From the NCBI RefSeq assembly GCF_000687475.1, contig NC_057317.1:2728001-2792000 (forward strand): DNA of 64,000 nt. Reading direction: 5' to 3'. The position numbers and the translations under genes are program-made. Below the pieces are notes generated by a model. The model searched no databases. It was given only the letters and a program-made list of their open reading frames with translations, and was not told where the DNA came from. Of this stretch, positions 1 to 9,178 are shown one piece after another. Position 1 is the first letter of the stretch. Each line of letters begins with the position of its first letter. The stretch is from Ustilaginoidea virens (taxonomy: Eukaryota > Ascomycota > Sordariomycetes > Hypocreales > Clavicipitaceae).

Positions 1-1564
1 ACCGTCGTGCCTCCTGGCGGTGCCCTGGCTTGATAATGTCGGATAGGCAAGCCGAAGTCATCGGTATGCGACGCTGGTTTGGGGGCCTGGTCGTCTAGCG
101 CAGCACGCATCGTATTCGACATGGTTGCTCGGGATTTTCCTCTCCGAAGTAGCGATAGCGACGAAACGAAAAGGAAAACCCGAGGCCTTGTTCCGACTCT
201 CACCACAAACACATCCAGGGCCAATGAGGTTCCCAGGTGATGCACGGAACAGAACACGCTCAAGGTTGTGCGTAACAATCCAGTCCCTTGACGAATGCCC
301 CGTAATTACCTTGCCTTCCAGTTGGTGGCGTGGCGTGGCGGTGACGGGACAAACGTCAACGGCGGATCTGCGAGCAGAAGCAAAGCCCCATACGCGACTC
401 AGCATAGAGCCGATGGCTGCGGACGTATGAGCGTATGAGGAGAAAAAATATACATACAAGACTTCTTCAACAAGCATCCGATTTCCAGGCGACGGGTTTA
501 CGCAGTCCGTAAGCAAGTAATGCTGAGACGTTGGTAAAGGTCAACTGTTCCTGGGTCTTGATGCTGGGTACGACCAGACAAGTCACCAGACAGCAGCCCC
601 ACTGGACGAAGCTGTCCACTACAAGTGACGGGTACCTTAGGTGGCTTAATTTACCTTGGGAACCTAAGGTACCTCTACCTCGTTACTCAAGTGCTCCATA
701 CCCACTTCAAGTAGGTAGGTACCTACCTACCTAAATTAATGTTGGAGGGCGTTTGGCCCCCACTGTTGGGAAGCCCCTGGACTGTAGGGCCCAGCCATCA
801 GCGGAACATTGAAGTTGACCATTGAACATTTCTCTACAGAGTATCTGGAATTTGCTGGATTTCTCATCCGGAACGTGCTTCGGGCATCAAGAGTACAAAA
901 GCGTTTGTTGAACGCACAAAACCCTGATGCGCACGATGATGATTTTCTTGGCCTCCTTGGCAAGGGGAAGGCTTGATGTTTGTTTGGTGCCGTCTTCCTT
1001 GATGTTCTTCCCAACCGCGGTAAGGGGCTCAGGGTCCAAGTCTTGCTACCCAGACAGGGCCAGACTCCGTACCTTGCAGATAATTCTCATGCCCGTGTGT
1101 GCATCGATGGGCTCCCTGCCTCAAAAGAGGTAGGCACATCAGGTAAGTGGGACCTAAATTCCCTCACTGATGTCATCGGATGTCATCAGCAAGGTTCCAT
1201 CAAACATGTTGCGTTTTTGCTTCAAATTCTACCCGTTGGCGCAATAAGCAATCCAATTGACTGTCAATCAGCCGCTCTGCAAGCAGGCCGGTAAAATTTG
1301 TCCTTATTGCTGCATTCACTATCCTTGATCCCGAAATTGAAGACCCTAGATACAGCAAGTCATTAAACGCACCATAATATGTACCCATAGGTTGAAGCCC
1401 TCACGGATGAATCTCGATGATGCCCAAACTGCGATGCCCAGCTCATCCTTTTGACCCACAGCCAAAAAGAAAAAATCAAATAAAGAACGCCGAGGCTCGT
1501 AAAATGATGTGCAAACTATCCTTTTTTTTCCCTTCTCGGCTCAAATTGACCCGCTCATACAACA
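1..1564. other. No recognisable gene (left edge to UTP23 3' end)
   Basis: Only short overlapping reading frames without family resemblance are seen. Positions 640 to 735 are rich in TACC/GGTA steps (repeated GGTACC, TACCTACC), and a CTCCGTAC motif lies near 1065. Both motif types recur in other non-coding parts of the window. The last part presumably holds the UTP23 3' UTR. Confidence 0.6.
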
Positions 1565-2565
1565 TCAGCTTTCGTCGCCATTGGGCTCTGCGAGAGCAGT
1601 GCCATCTCCCTGCGTATCGTTGGCACTTTGTGTGTCGGCCGGCTTTGCTGTTCTTCGTCTTTTGCTTTTGACTGGACCTTCCTCGGACAGCTTGTTTTGC
1701 TTGCTCACTTCAGCCTTCTTTTTCGCTTTCTTGACGGAAAGAGGGTTGGGGCCTTTTGGACCTGGGCGCTTCGCCTTCTTCCTCGCGGATGCCGCTGATG
1801 AGAGATTGTGTCCGTTGAGGGTGCCGACCCCGTCTTCATCATCGGCCACAGTTGCCGCATCCTCAGCAGTATGCCCTCTCTCGTCCCTTTTTCTTTTCCC
1901 GATTGTTGGTTTGATGCCTGCCCTGAATTTACTGCTTTCTTCACGGGCCCGCAACTGAGCGCTTTCATCAGACATTGGCTCCAAGATCATGACGCTTCTC
2001 TTGATGTATATCAACGGAACTCCTCGTACTGCGCGAAGCATACGTCGCAGGTCTTGGTTCTGGCTTGCAACGACATAGCGATGCTTGTTTTCCCCACTAT
2101 CTTTGGGGTCAATGACGGATTGAAAGCATTCCAGAGTGCCCAATGGCTCGGGATACTCGTCCGGATGATGACCGCAACGCCGTCTCTCGCAAGACTTTGC
2201 CACCTCAATAGCTTCTCTGCCGACGGCATCGTTTTTCTGCGCATATAGTTTTCGAATCTCACACTGCGTAATCACTTGGCCACGGGTCAGCATTTTCCAC
2301 CGCAATTGTAGGGCATGGCTTACCACTGACTTGGCTTCACTGTTCCATGAACTGTCCTTTGAAGAGCCGGCGCCAGCTCCATTTTGAATCGACAAGAGTC
2401 TTGAACCATTTCGGCGTCCACTTTGAAGAAGGATTAGCCCACCTGTTGATCGAGTAATCGCTCGAAGCTCAACTCACCGAGAACTTGGTACGGCTCGCGG
2501 AAACCAAATGTCATGCAAAAGCGCTCCATGAGCTTCCGATACTGCTTTGAGCGTTTTCCTCTCAT
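1565..2565 (-). CDS. utp23: rRNA-processing protein Utp23
   Basis: Predicted 295-residue PIN-domain-like protein of the Fcf1/Utp23 family, a nucleolar small-subunit processome factor needed for early 18S rRNA cleavages. Exons on the minus strand are 2565-2478, 2420-2331 and 2274-1565 (introns of 57 and 56 bases). The start is set by the family N-terminus MRGKRSKQYRKLM, which lies in the first exon. Splicing restores the conserved VDAEMVQDS and KPMITQCEIRKLYA segments. A Cys/His cluster (CEIRKLY, then SCERRRCGHH, then TLEC) matches the zinc-binding CCHC knuckle of Utp23. The C-terminus carries the basic signature GPKGPNPLSVKKAKKK followed by a low-complexity tail. As known for yeast Utp23, the PIN fold is thought to be catalytically inactive. 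It is transcribed in the same direction as the PTC7-like gene upstream of it. Confidence 0.93.
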
Positions 2566-3040
2566 TTTCAATCTCGTCTATTCCAAGCTCTGTATTTTTT
2601 AAATCCAACTTTTCAATGCCAGTAACGTGCTAAGCCAAGAGTGCATCAACGGATCCCAACTTCTTCTTGCAAAGGTGCTCCGGAAACAATTTCTCTTATC
2701 AAAGTGGATCTGTAGCGTCTGCACGTGCGATAAGAGAGAGGGTCCACTTCAATTTTTGCACCTGACAAAACCAAACCACGGCGATTAAACTGGCATGTAT
2801 TCCCCATCTAACATGGGGAACGCTGCAAGAATTAGCTGCATACTGCACCAGATCATATAAAACCATCAGTTCATGAGAAAGGGAGGAGCTATGCGACTGT
2901 TATTAAAGCCGATTCCGATGCTTCCGCCACAAGGATATTTTACTCGCCCGTGTTGACCCAAAAGCGGGCTAACACACCTCAGCGCCCTCACTACTCCAAC
3001 AAGAATGAAACAACAGAACATTGGAACCTGCTGATTTTGT
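2566..3040. other. Intergenic: UTP23 5' flank and phosphatase 3' flank
   Basis: 475 bases between two minus-strand genes. It must hold the UTP23 promoter and leader and the 3' end of the PTC7-like gene. I see no further gene or clear structural element. Confidence 0.6.
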
Positions 3041-4323
3041 TCACTTGTTCTCGACACACAAAGCAGCAACCACGCTGATATCATCTAGCTTGCCTAGAAA
3101 ATGGGAGTTATAATGTAAGCAAAAAAGACGAGAATCACCTCCCAAATACAGAGAGACGTACCTCCTTCGCTCGCCAGTCCCTCCTCGATAGCCTTCTCCA
3201 TGAAAGGGCTCTCCGCAAATGGGTCCACGGCAATGGCTCTCGCTGCTTCAACGAGGTCTGCCGCTACCGCACTCATGCCCGGATGGCCGCTTTCCCTCTC
3301 CTCTTTCGGCCTGCTCTTTCCTGGGTTTCTCTCCCAACTGCTAAGGCTTTGTAAGACATTCTCGACGATTTCGTGGTCCCAAAGGTTGTCAATGACGCCG
3401 TCGGTCATGGCTAGCACGACATCCCCAACCTCCAGATCAACTGCATCTGTGACAGCGTTGTCCTTTGGTGTATCCGGACTATTGGTGCCAAGCTGGCGAG
3501 GACAGTCGAACCAATGCCATTGCTCTGCCGTTTTGAAAATAACCTTTTTGCTTCTCGGTCGGATGACCATGACTTGACCGTCTCCAAGCTGAGTCACCAG
3601 CAAAAGCGGCATTGGTTTGTCAGATGAGCCTTCATTTTCATGTCGAACAAGTAGCTGGGCTCCACACGCAGTGGTCGTGCCTTGCCAGTCGTGGGCAAGC
3701 GTTGCGTCCAGCGTCTTTTCATAGGCCGTTTGAAGCATCGAAATTGAATCGGGGCGATGTGGTTCGTCCCGAGACGAAGGATGGCTCATGTCTCTCTCTA
3801 CTTCTGCCGCCCAGAAATGTAGAATTAGCCGCGACCACAGCCTGTGACCATCTGTTAGCCGTTGTGAGCGCGCGGATGCCAGCTCGTTGGAAACATGCCC
3901 AGCGTGGCCGCGAGGGCGCACTGCCCAAGCTCCAACCCCATCGTTGGCGCAAATAAAGGATTCGCTCGCGTAGACCGCATCATCTCCGTTTGTCAAGCCC
4001 TTGATGAGCTCTCCGTTGACGAAGCTGCGCCGATCACGGCTTCGGTGGTGGGTGCTGAGTGGATCGGAAAACGAACCGGACGGAGGCGACGTAAAGGGTG
4101 GAGGGAAGGGCCGCGGTGGCCGTTTTGCAAACAGCCCAATGCCCGTCTCGAGGCGAAACGGAGGTTTCGGACGTTCTGCCTGGCTGTCGGACGACTCCAA
4201 CGGGGCGGTTGTCGCGTACGGCCTCTGACAACAGCCCCGCCGCCATGGCGGGCCAAGCGACCGACTCTGTCGTGGAAAACGTCTTGAGATGGCCCCCGGC
4301 TTTGAGAATTGTGACGTGCGCAT
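3041..4323 (-). CDS. PP2C-type protein phosphatase, Ptc7/Azr1-like
   Basis: Predicted 385-residue PP2C Ser/Thr phosphatase of the Ptc7 family, metal-dependent enzymes usually found in mitochondria (yeast Ptc7 acts on coenzyme Q biosynthesis). Exons are 4323-3899, 3841-3162 and 3093-3041. Visible PP2C motifs are NDGVGAWA (metal-binding Asp, about residue 120), QLGDGQVMVIR, LAMTDGVIDNL and, only after splicing of the last intron, GGKLDDISVV at the C-terminus. The N-terminus is Arg/Ser-rich and free of acidic residues for about 40 residues, like a mitochondrial presequence. The first intron (3842-3898) starts with GC, not GT. It has a CTAAC branch motif, and its removal restores the family motif RGHAGLWSRLILHFW. 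It is 57 bases long and stop-free, so a retained form would stay in frame. Confidence 0.88.
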
Positions 4324-5186
4324 TCCAGCTAGGCACGTGCTGTATTTGACCCCGTTGGGTCGGTGACCGCGACTCCAGAAGAAGCCCGCCCGTTTGTCGC
4401 GACCGAGTTTAGTTTCGGCAAGGATAAGGCATGGTCAACCACACGCTGGCGGGCAATTGTTGCCCGGGTCGTCAGGGATGAAGTCGGAGTTTCTGCCCGC
4501 ACGTGACGAGGTACATGCATGTAAGCCTCTTAAGGTACCCACAGGTGGCTAGGTCCAGCCGTAGGTGGGCACGGGTCGGGTCAGTCCAGTCAGGACCCTG
4601 TCAGACATTTGGTGACAAGCCGTAAGTACCCAAGCTCCAGACTGAAATACATCAATGGCAACGTAGCGTTTGTTGGCAATTTCTGTCCGTCAACGCCTGG
4701 GCAAAACTCGTCGCGGAGAAAGTACACGGAAGCAAGCTGATGGGATGCTGCTCTGCGAGGCGTGCTTGACACATTATATATATACTATGTGGGGGATTTG
4801 CCAGAATTGCCGAATATCACAGCACAATCGTAAACACCACGACAAGAACCCATGATGGCCGTTTTGTGTAGCGACGTGAATAACCTGGCCCACTCCGCTC
4901 ACACCCGAGCGTTTCATCTCGGTCCATCGGTACCTAACCTAACCTAACCCAAGCCTTTGGGGTCGGTCGCTCAGACACCATTAGCTGACAGATGGCCCAA
5001 TTAGCACTGAGCAGCTGCCTCATGCCGTCTGGTTCCTTGCCTCGCTCAAAGCGATAAGAACGTGCCTGGCCATCAGAAAGAACATGGCCATCGCTGAACA
5101 CCTCCTATACCTGTACCTAGCAACCACGGATTTCAGAGCAAAAAAAAGAAGGATCAAACACCGATTGAAGACGGGTCAAAAAATTC
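4324..5186. other. Intergenic: phosphatase promoter to tRNA-Thr
   Basis: No gene recognised. A (CCTAA)3 tract sits at about 4933-4949 next to GGTACC. Two short ATG frames on both strands show no family features. Confidence 0.6.
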
Positions 5187-5268
5187 TGCCGATAACCAGA
5201 CTCGAACTGGCGACCTTTGCATTTCGCGGAGATACAAGTGCAACGCTCTACCTCTAAGCTACACCGGC
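5187..5268 (-). tRNA. tRNA-Thr (anticodon TGT) with 10-base intron
   Basis: On the minus strand a cloverleaf can be drawn. The acceptor stem is GCCGGTG paired with TATCGGC and the discriminator base is A. The D arm is GCTT/GAGC and the anticodon stem TTGCA/TGCAA. The T arm GCCAG-TTCGAGT-CTGGT contains the B-box. The anticodon TGT (5236-5234) reads ACA threonine codons. Ten extra bases (5232-5223) lie one base after the anticodon, the canonical position of a nuclear tRNA intron. Removal leaves a 72-base mature body. No CCA is encoded, as expected for a eukaryotic tRNA. Confidence 0.95.
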
Positions 5269-5757
5269 CAATCTTTGCAACTCGTTGATCACCCAGGGGA
5301 TATATCTTACTATAATGACTTGAGCAGAGAATAAACACATTTGGCCAGGACATCAAAGTCTTCCAAGAAGCCCACCTACCAAGTTAGGTAACTAGAATGT
5401 ATGCTTTGCGGTTTGTCCATTTCCTTTAATTCTGTCACTTCCGGAGAGTGATTGCTTTATAGAGGTACCTACCTCGGGTAGGTTAGGAGGAACCTAATTC
5501 CACGAGGTACGAAGTACCGGGCACTTTGCAGGCACTTGATACTTACATCATGTTCCTGTCCCAGGACACTGCGGGGTGAGTACAGATCAGTCGTTCGACC
5601 TGAGCATCGTAAGGTCCGGCACTTTGCTAAGACGTTGGTCCCTAGCATCAAGGAAAAGCAAATCATACCAGACCAGACACCTCATCCTTCCATCCGTCAC
5701 CTTCCAGCTCATTCTCCTGTCAACGTTCATGGCTACATCACTTTCTCACCGACATTC
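5269..5757. other. Intergenic: tRNA-Thr 5' flank to copper transporter 3' end
   Basis: 489 bases. Positions 5460-5520 hold TACCTACC/GGTAGGTT steps of the kind scattered through this DNA. No gene is recognised. Confidence 0.55.
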
Positions 5758-6338
5758 CTAACCACAGCAGATGCTTGGGTCTTCAATCGCCTTGACTCGG
5801 CCGTCATCCGCGTGCCTCCCATCCATGTCAATGTTGACCTCCATCCAGTCGCAAAAGAACTTGCCCATTGCAGCTCCGATAAATATGCAAATTATGATGT
5901 AGCCATTGAAATACATGGCAAGGAGCATCAGAATGTACGCGCCGCCAAACGTCACGGCATGCAGCGCGGCCCTCGTCGATTGCTGGAGAAGCGTCGCTCG
6001 GAACGTAACAAGCTGCGAACCAAAACTGTTGCCATCAATATATCGCTTCGATGATTCCCGCTGGAACTGACGCAGAATAAATGCGTCGTACTCCTTCCCT
6101 AGGCGGCGGAAGAATTCGACGAGCACGACGAGCAGGATGACGCCGATGCATGTCGCTGCAAACATGCCATTGTTGGTGATGTGCCAGCTTGGTGTCAGGA
6201 AGCACGCGTCGATGGTGTGCCAGTTCCAGAGCATCTACGGGTATGTCAGCGTTGCCGCGGCGGATGAAGAGATTTGCTTTGGAGCCGTACTGAGATCTTG
6301 CATGACGGCGCAACAGAGCCTCCATGGTTCATGTCCAT
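5758..6338 (-). CDS. Ctr-family copper transporter
   Basis: Predicted 174-residue Ctr-type high-affinity copper permease that imports Cu(I) across the plasma (or vacuolar) membrane as a trimer. Two exons, 6338-6291 and 6234-5758, with a 56-base intron (donor GTACGG, branch GCTGAC, acceptor GTAG). The short first exon supplies a Met/Cys-containing N-terminus, and the junction reads CKISMLWNWHTIDACF, a segment conserved in fungal Ctr proteins. Three membrane spans are visible at about 38-60, 106-127 and 128-145. The second contains the copper-relay MxxxM (M119, M123). The third has the GxxxG packing motif (G136, G140). The C-terminus ends in a Cys pair. The gene is divergently paired with a metalloreductase gene (start 7157), which is the functional partner that would supply reduced copper. 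Confidence 0.93.
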
Positions 6339-7156
6339 GATGGATGATGGATGATGGATGATGGATGATGAAGCCGGTGGTTGCCGGTAGCCGGTCTGCA
6401 AAAACCGTTCAAGCAAATGGGCTCAACAGTTGACGAGTGTTGCAGACGCCAGACGCACGGGTTCGTTTTTCTTTTCACTCTTACTGTATCGCCAGTATTG
6501 CCAGTCACCACTTGCGCCAGTTTGTAAACCAGAACAAGCTTGCCAAAGAAATAAGAGGGGGGGAGAACGACACCGTTAACAGCGCAACGTTGCCAAACAA
6601 ACCACGACTTGTCCCATTACTGTAGTATGGGCCCGAAACCCGAGCCGGGAGATCATACAGTTGCAAGACACACACATCTTCAGCCTGGCCAGAATCGATT
6701 CTCTCCGTTCATGACAATCCTGGCCCTGGCCCGGGTTGACTCCGCAAAACTTGCTCATTTCTGCTCAAAACGAAATAGAAGAAACAAGCGCAACATGGCA
6801 CAAGATGGAGAGCTATTGGCCGCGTCGGCTATGTGCTATCTGGCGGGGACAGCAGTTGCGAAAAAAAACAACAACAACAACAACAAGGCCCATGTCGACT
6901 TCAACACAACTCTCGAACGTGATTGGACAGGAATGCGGCCTTTTTCGGATGCGACGCCAGCGGGGGAAAACGTCTTCGGCAGCTAATGACTTGGCTTGGC
7001 CCGGGGTGCCGAATCCTGTTAAGCTTTATATGGGCAGGGCAAGCGATGCCGTTGCCCGTCTTTTCCAGGCCGTGCTCCGTTCCAGACGTGTCAGCTGCAA
7101 AGCACTCATACATACCCTACGGGTGGTGATGTTTGGGTTGGGATTCTCCTCTGTAG
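6339..7156. promoter_or_regulatory. Shared bidirectional promoter of Ctr and metalloreductase genes
   Basis: About 0.8 kb separates the two divergent start codons. Near the middle, at 6752-6757 and 6762-6767, two copies of TGCTCA stand in direct orientation, 10 bases apart (one helical turn). They resemble copper-responsive elements bound by Mac1-type activators (yeast consensus TTTGC(T/G)C(A/G)). This assignment is inference. A run of AAC triplets (6864-6885) and a heptamer repeat beside the Ctr start are also present. Confidence 0.5.
6341..6368. repeat. Heptamer tandem repeat (TGGATGA)x4
   Basis: Four perfect copies of TGGATGA lie immediately upstream of the Ctr start codon (6338), within its 5' leader on the minus strand, where they read TCATCCA. 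Confidence 0.9.
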
Positions 7157-9178
7157 ATGTCGAGTTTTCCTCTCCCCTTCGTTTCCCACTGGATTGACTT
7201 TTTCACTCCCTTTGACCATTTGCAGACGGCAATGTTGGAGCCAAGACATATTCAGAATTTCTCCGACGGAGCAACCTCCGAGCCACACTGGGGATACGCT
7301 GATAGAATAGTTCCGTGCAAGAACGATGCCGGGTCATGCCAATACCTGGATGCCGTGTACCTCGCTCATGACCTGGGCATGCTGTACATGGGTGTCCTGT
7401 GGGCGACGATATTCTCAGTCTTGTTCATTTGGGCTTTATGGAGGCGAGCGCGGCGACCGGCAGTGCAAAACATCCTTGAAAGCCCTAGACCCAACAAGGG
7501 AGCAACGGTGAAATTGACAGGAACGATTGCAACGGCAGCAAGACGGTTCTTATTGCCCGATGCGAGCAATCTTCTCTTTGGGCGCACGACGCGGTTCCAG
7601 GTGGCGCTTTTGGCTCTGCTGGCAGGCTACCTCTTCGTCCTGAGCTTCCTCGGCATCACATACGCCACTTGGGTGACGCCAGTCAAGAACATGCCGGGCG
7701 TCTTCAGCACGAGAGTAGGCTTGGGACCGTGGGCAGACCGGGTCGGTGTCACCGCGTATGCCCTTACGCCGCTTTCCATTATGCTCAGCAGCCGAGAGTC
7801 GCTGCTGTCCGTGCTCACTGGCGTGCCCTACCAGAGCTTCAACTTCCTGCATCGATGGCTGGGGTACATCATCGTTATGCAGGCCATCCTTCACGCCTCG
7901 GGCTGGCTCGTTATCGAGCTACACCTGTACCAACCCCAACCAAAGGTCGGCCGCGAGTGGATAGTGCAGCCGTACATGATCTGGGGCCTTGTCGCCATGG
8001 CTCTGCTGCTCATCCTCTTCGCATTGAGCACACCGTGGGGCATCAGGCTTACAGGATACGAGTTCTTCCGCAAAGCCCACTATGTCCTGGCAATGGTTTA
8101 CATCGGTGCTTGCTGGGCGCATTGGAACAGACTCGAGTGTTTCTTGGTGCCGGCTTTCATCTTGTGGGGCGTTGATCGCGGCGCTCGACTCATCCGCACA
8201 GCGTTGCTCCATTACCATCCTACTTCGTCCACCCTTGCCGGGTTTAGTCCTGCGACTGCGACCATCACACGATTTCCAGATTCGGAACACGGAGATGTCT
8301 TACGACTTGATCTGACGAATGAGCAGGACATATGGAAGGTTGGTCAGCACTTTTACCTGTGCTTCACCGAGTCAAGTGTCTGGCAGTCACATCCATTCAC
8401 GCCGCTCAATGCTCCCGTGGTCGAACATGGCTCGGTCAAGCATTCGTACGTCTTGAGAGCCAAGTCGGGCGAGACCAGGAAATTGGCCGAGCTGGTGCAA
8501 AGGAAAAAGGCCAGGTCCGCTGAAGCTCAACGCATGACCACATCAGTTCTTCTGACGGGTGGTTACGGCGAGAACCTGCTCGAGAGGATTGACCAAGGCA
8601 CCAATATAGTTTGCGTAGCTGGCGGTACTGGGATCACCTATGTCCTGCCGCTGCTGCTGCACCTGGCCCGTGACAGACTACGATCGGATCGCAGAATCCA
8701 TCTCATCTGGGCCATGAGGCACTCGAGGAACATTGAATGGGTGGACGACGAAATGGCTGCCCTCATGCGCAGGGCTCAGGAGGGGCTTAACCTCTCCATT
8801 TCTCTTTTCGCAACAAGGGATGTCGGCGATACGACGGGAAATTGGATCGGCAAGTGCGACTTTGGCGGAGCTGCGGCGGATGAAACCTCTTCCTCCCCAG
8901 GCGGCATTCGTCCTTGCCATGTCGAAGCTGCGCGTGGCACTGAGAAAATGGCTGACATATCAACGTGTGACGGTAGACGTCCCAATCTCGTCAAACTGGT
9001 GGGTACTTTTGTGGAATCAACAGTGTCTGGACGGACAGTCGTGTTTGCGAGCGGACCAGGTGGAATGATTTCAGATCTGAGGAGTACCGTGGCAGACTTG
9101 AATGTCCCGTCCAAAGTATGGAGACGGCAAGAGCGGTTTGATGTTGAGCTCGTGTGCGACGATAGGCTAGAGTGGTAA
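7157..9178 (+). CDS. Ferric/cupric reductase, Fre family
   Basis: Intronless 673-residue (or 648 if Met26 at 7232 is used) transmembrane metalloreductase. It passes electrons from cytosolic NADPH through FAD and two hemes to extracellular Fe(III) or Cu(II). Features in order: an ectodomain with Cys pair; TM1 at about 74-96; a membrane domain with bis-heme histidines in HRWLGY (about 232) and ILHASG (about 246) on one helix and KAHYVL and CWAHWN (about 308-322) on another; FAD-binding HPFTPLN (about 413); NADPH-binding GGTGIT (about 489); and the C-terminal nucleotide motif SGPGGM, where most homologues have CGPGGM. Divergent adjacency to a Ctr copper permease suggests a role in copper reduction and uptake, like yeast Fre1/Fre7. 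It could equally serve iron reduction. Confidence 0.93.
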   Translation: MSSFPLPFVSHWIDFFTPFDHLQTAMLEPRHIQNFSDGATSEPHWGYADRIVPCKNDAGSCQYLDAVYLAHDLGMLYMGVLWATIFSVLFIWALWRRARRPAVQNILESPRPNKGATVKLTGTIATAARRFLLPDASNLLFGRTTRFQVALLALLAGYLFVLSFLGITYATWVTPVKNMPGVFSTRVGLGPWADRVGVTAYALTPLSIMLSSRESLLSVLTGVPYQSFNFLHRWLGYIIVMQAILHASGWLVIELHLYQPQPKVGREWIVQPYMIWGLVAMALLLILFALSTPWGIRLTGYEFFRKAHYVLAMVYIGACWAHWNRLECFLVPAFILWGVDRGARLIRTALLHYHPTSSTLAGFSPATATITRFPDSEHGDVLRLDLTNEQDIWKVGQHFYLCFTESSVWQSHPFTPLNAPVVEHGSVKHSYVLRAKSGETRKLAELVQRKKARSAEAQRMTTSVLLTGGYGENLLERIDQGTNIVCVAGGTGITYVLPLLLHLARDRLRSDRRIHLIWAMRHSRNIEWVDDEMAALMRRAQEGLNLSISLFATRDVGDTTGNWIGKCDFGGAAADETSSSPGGIRPCHVEAARGTEKMADISTCDGRRPNLVKLVGTFVESTVSGRTVVFASGPGGMISDLRSTVADLNVPSKVWRRQERFDVELVCDDRLEW

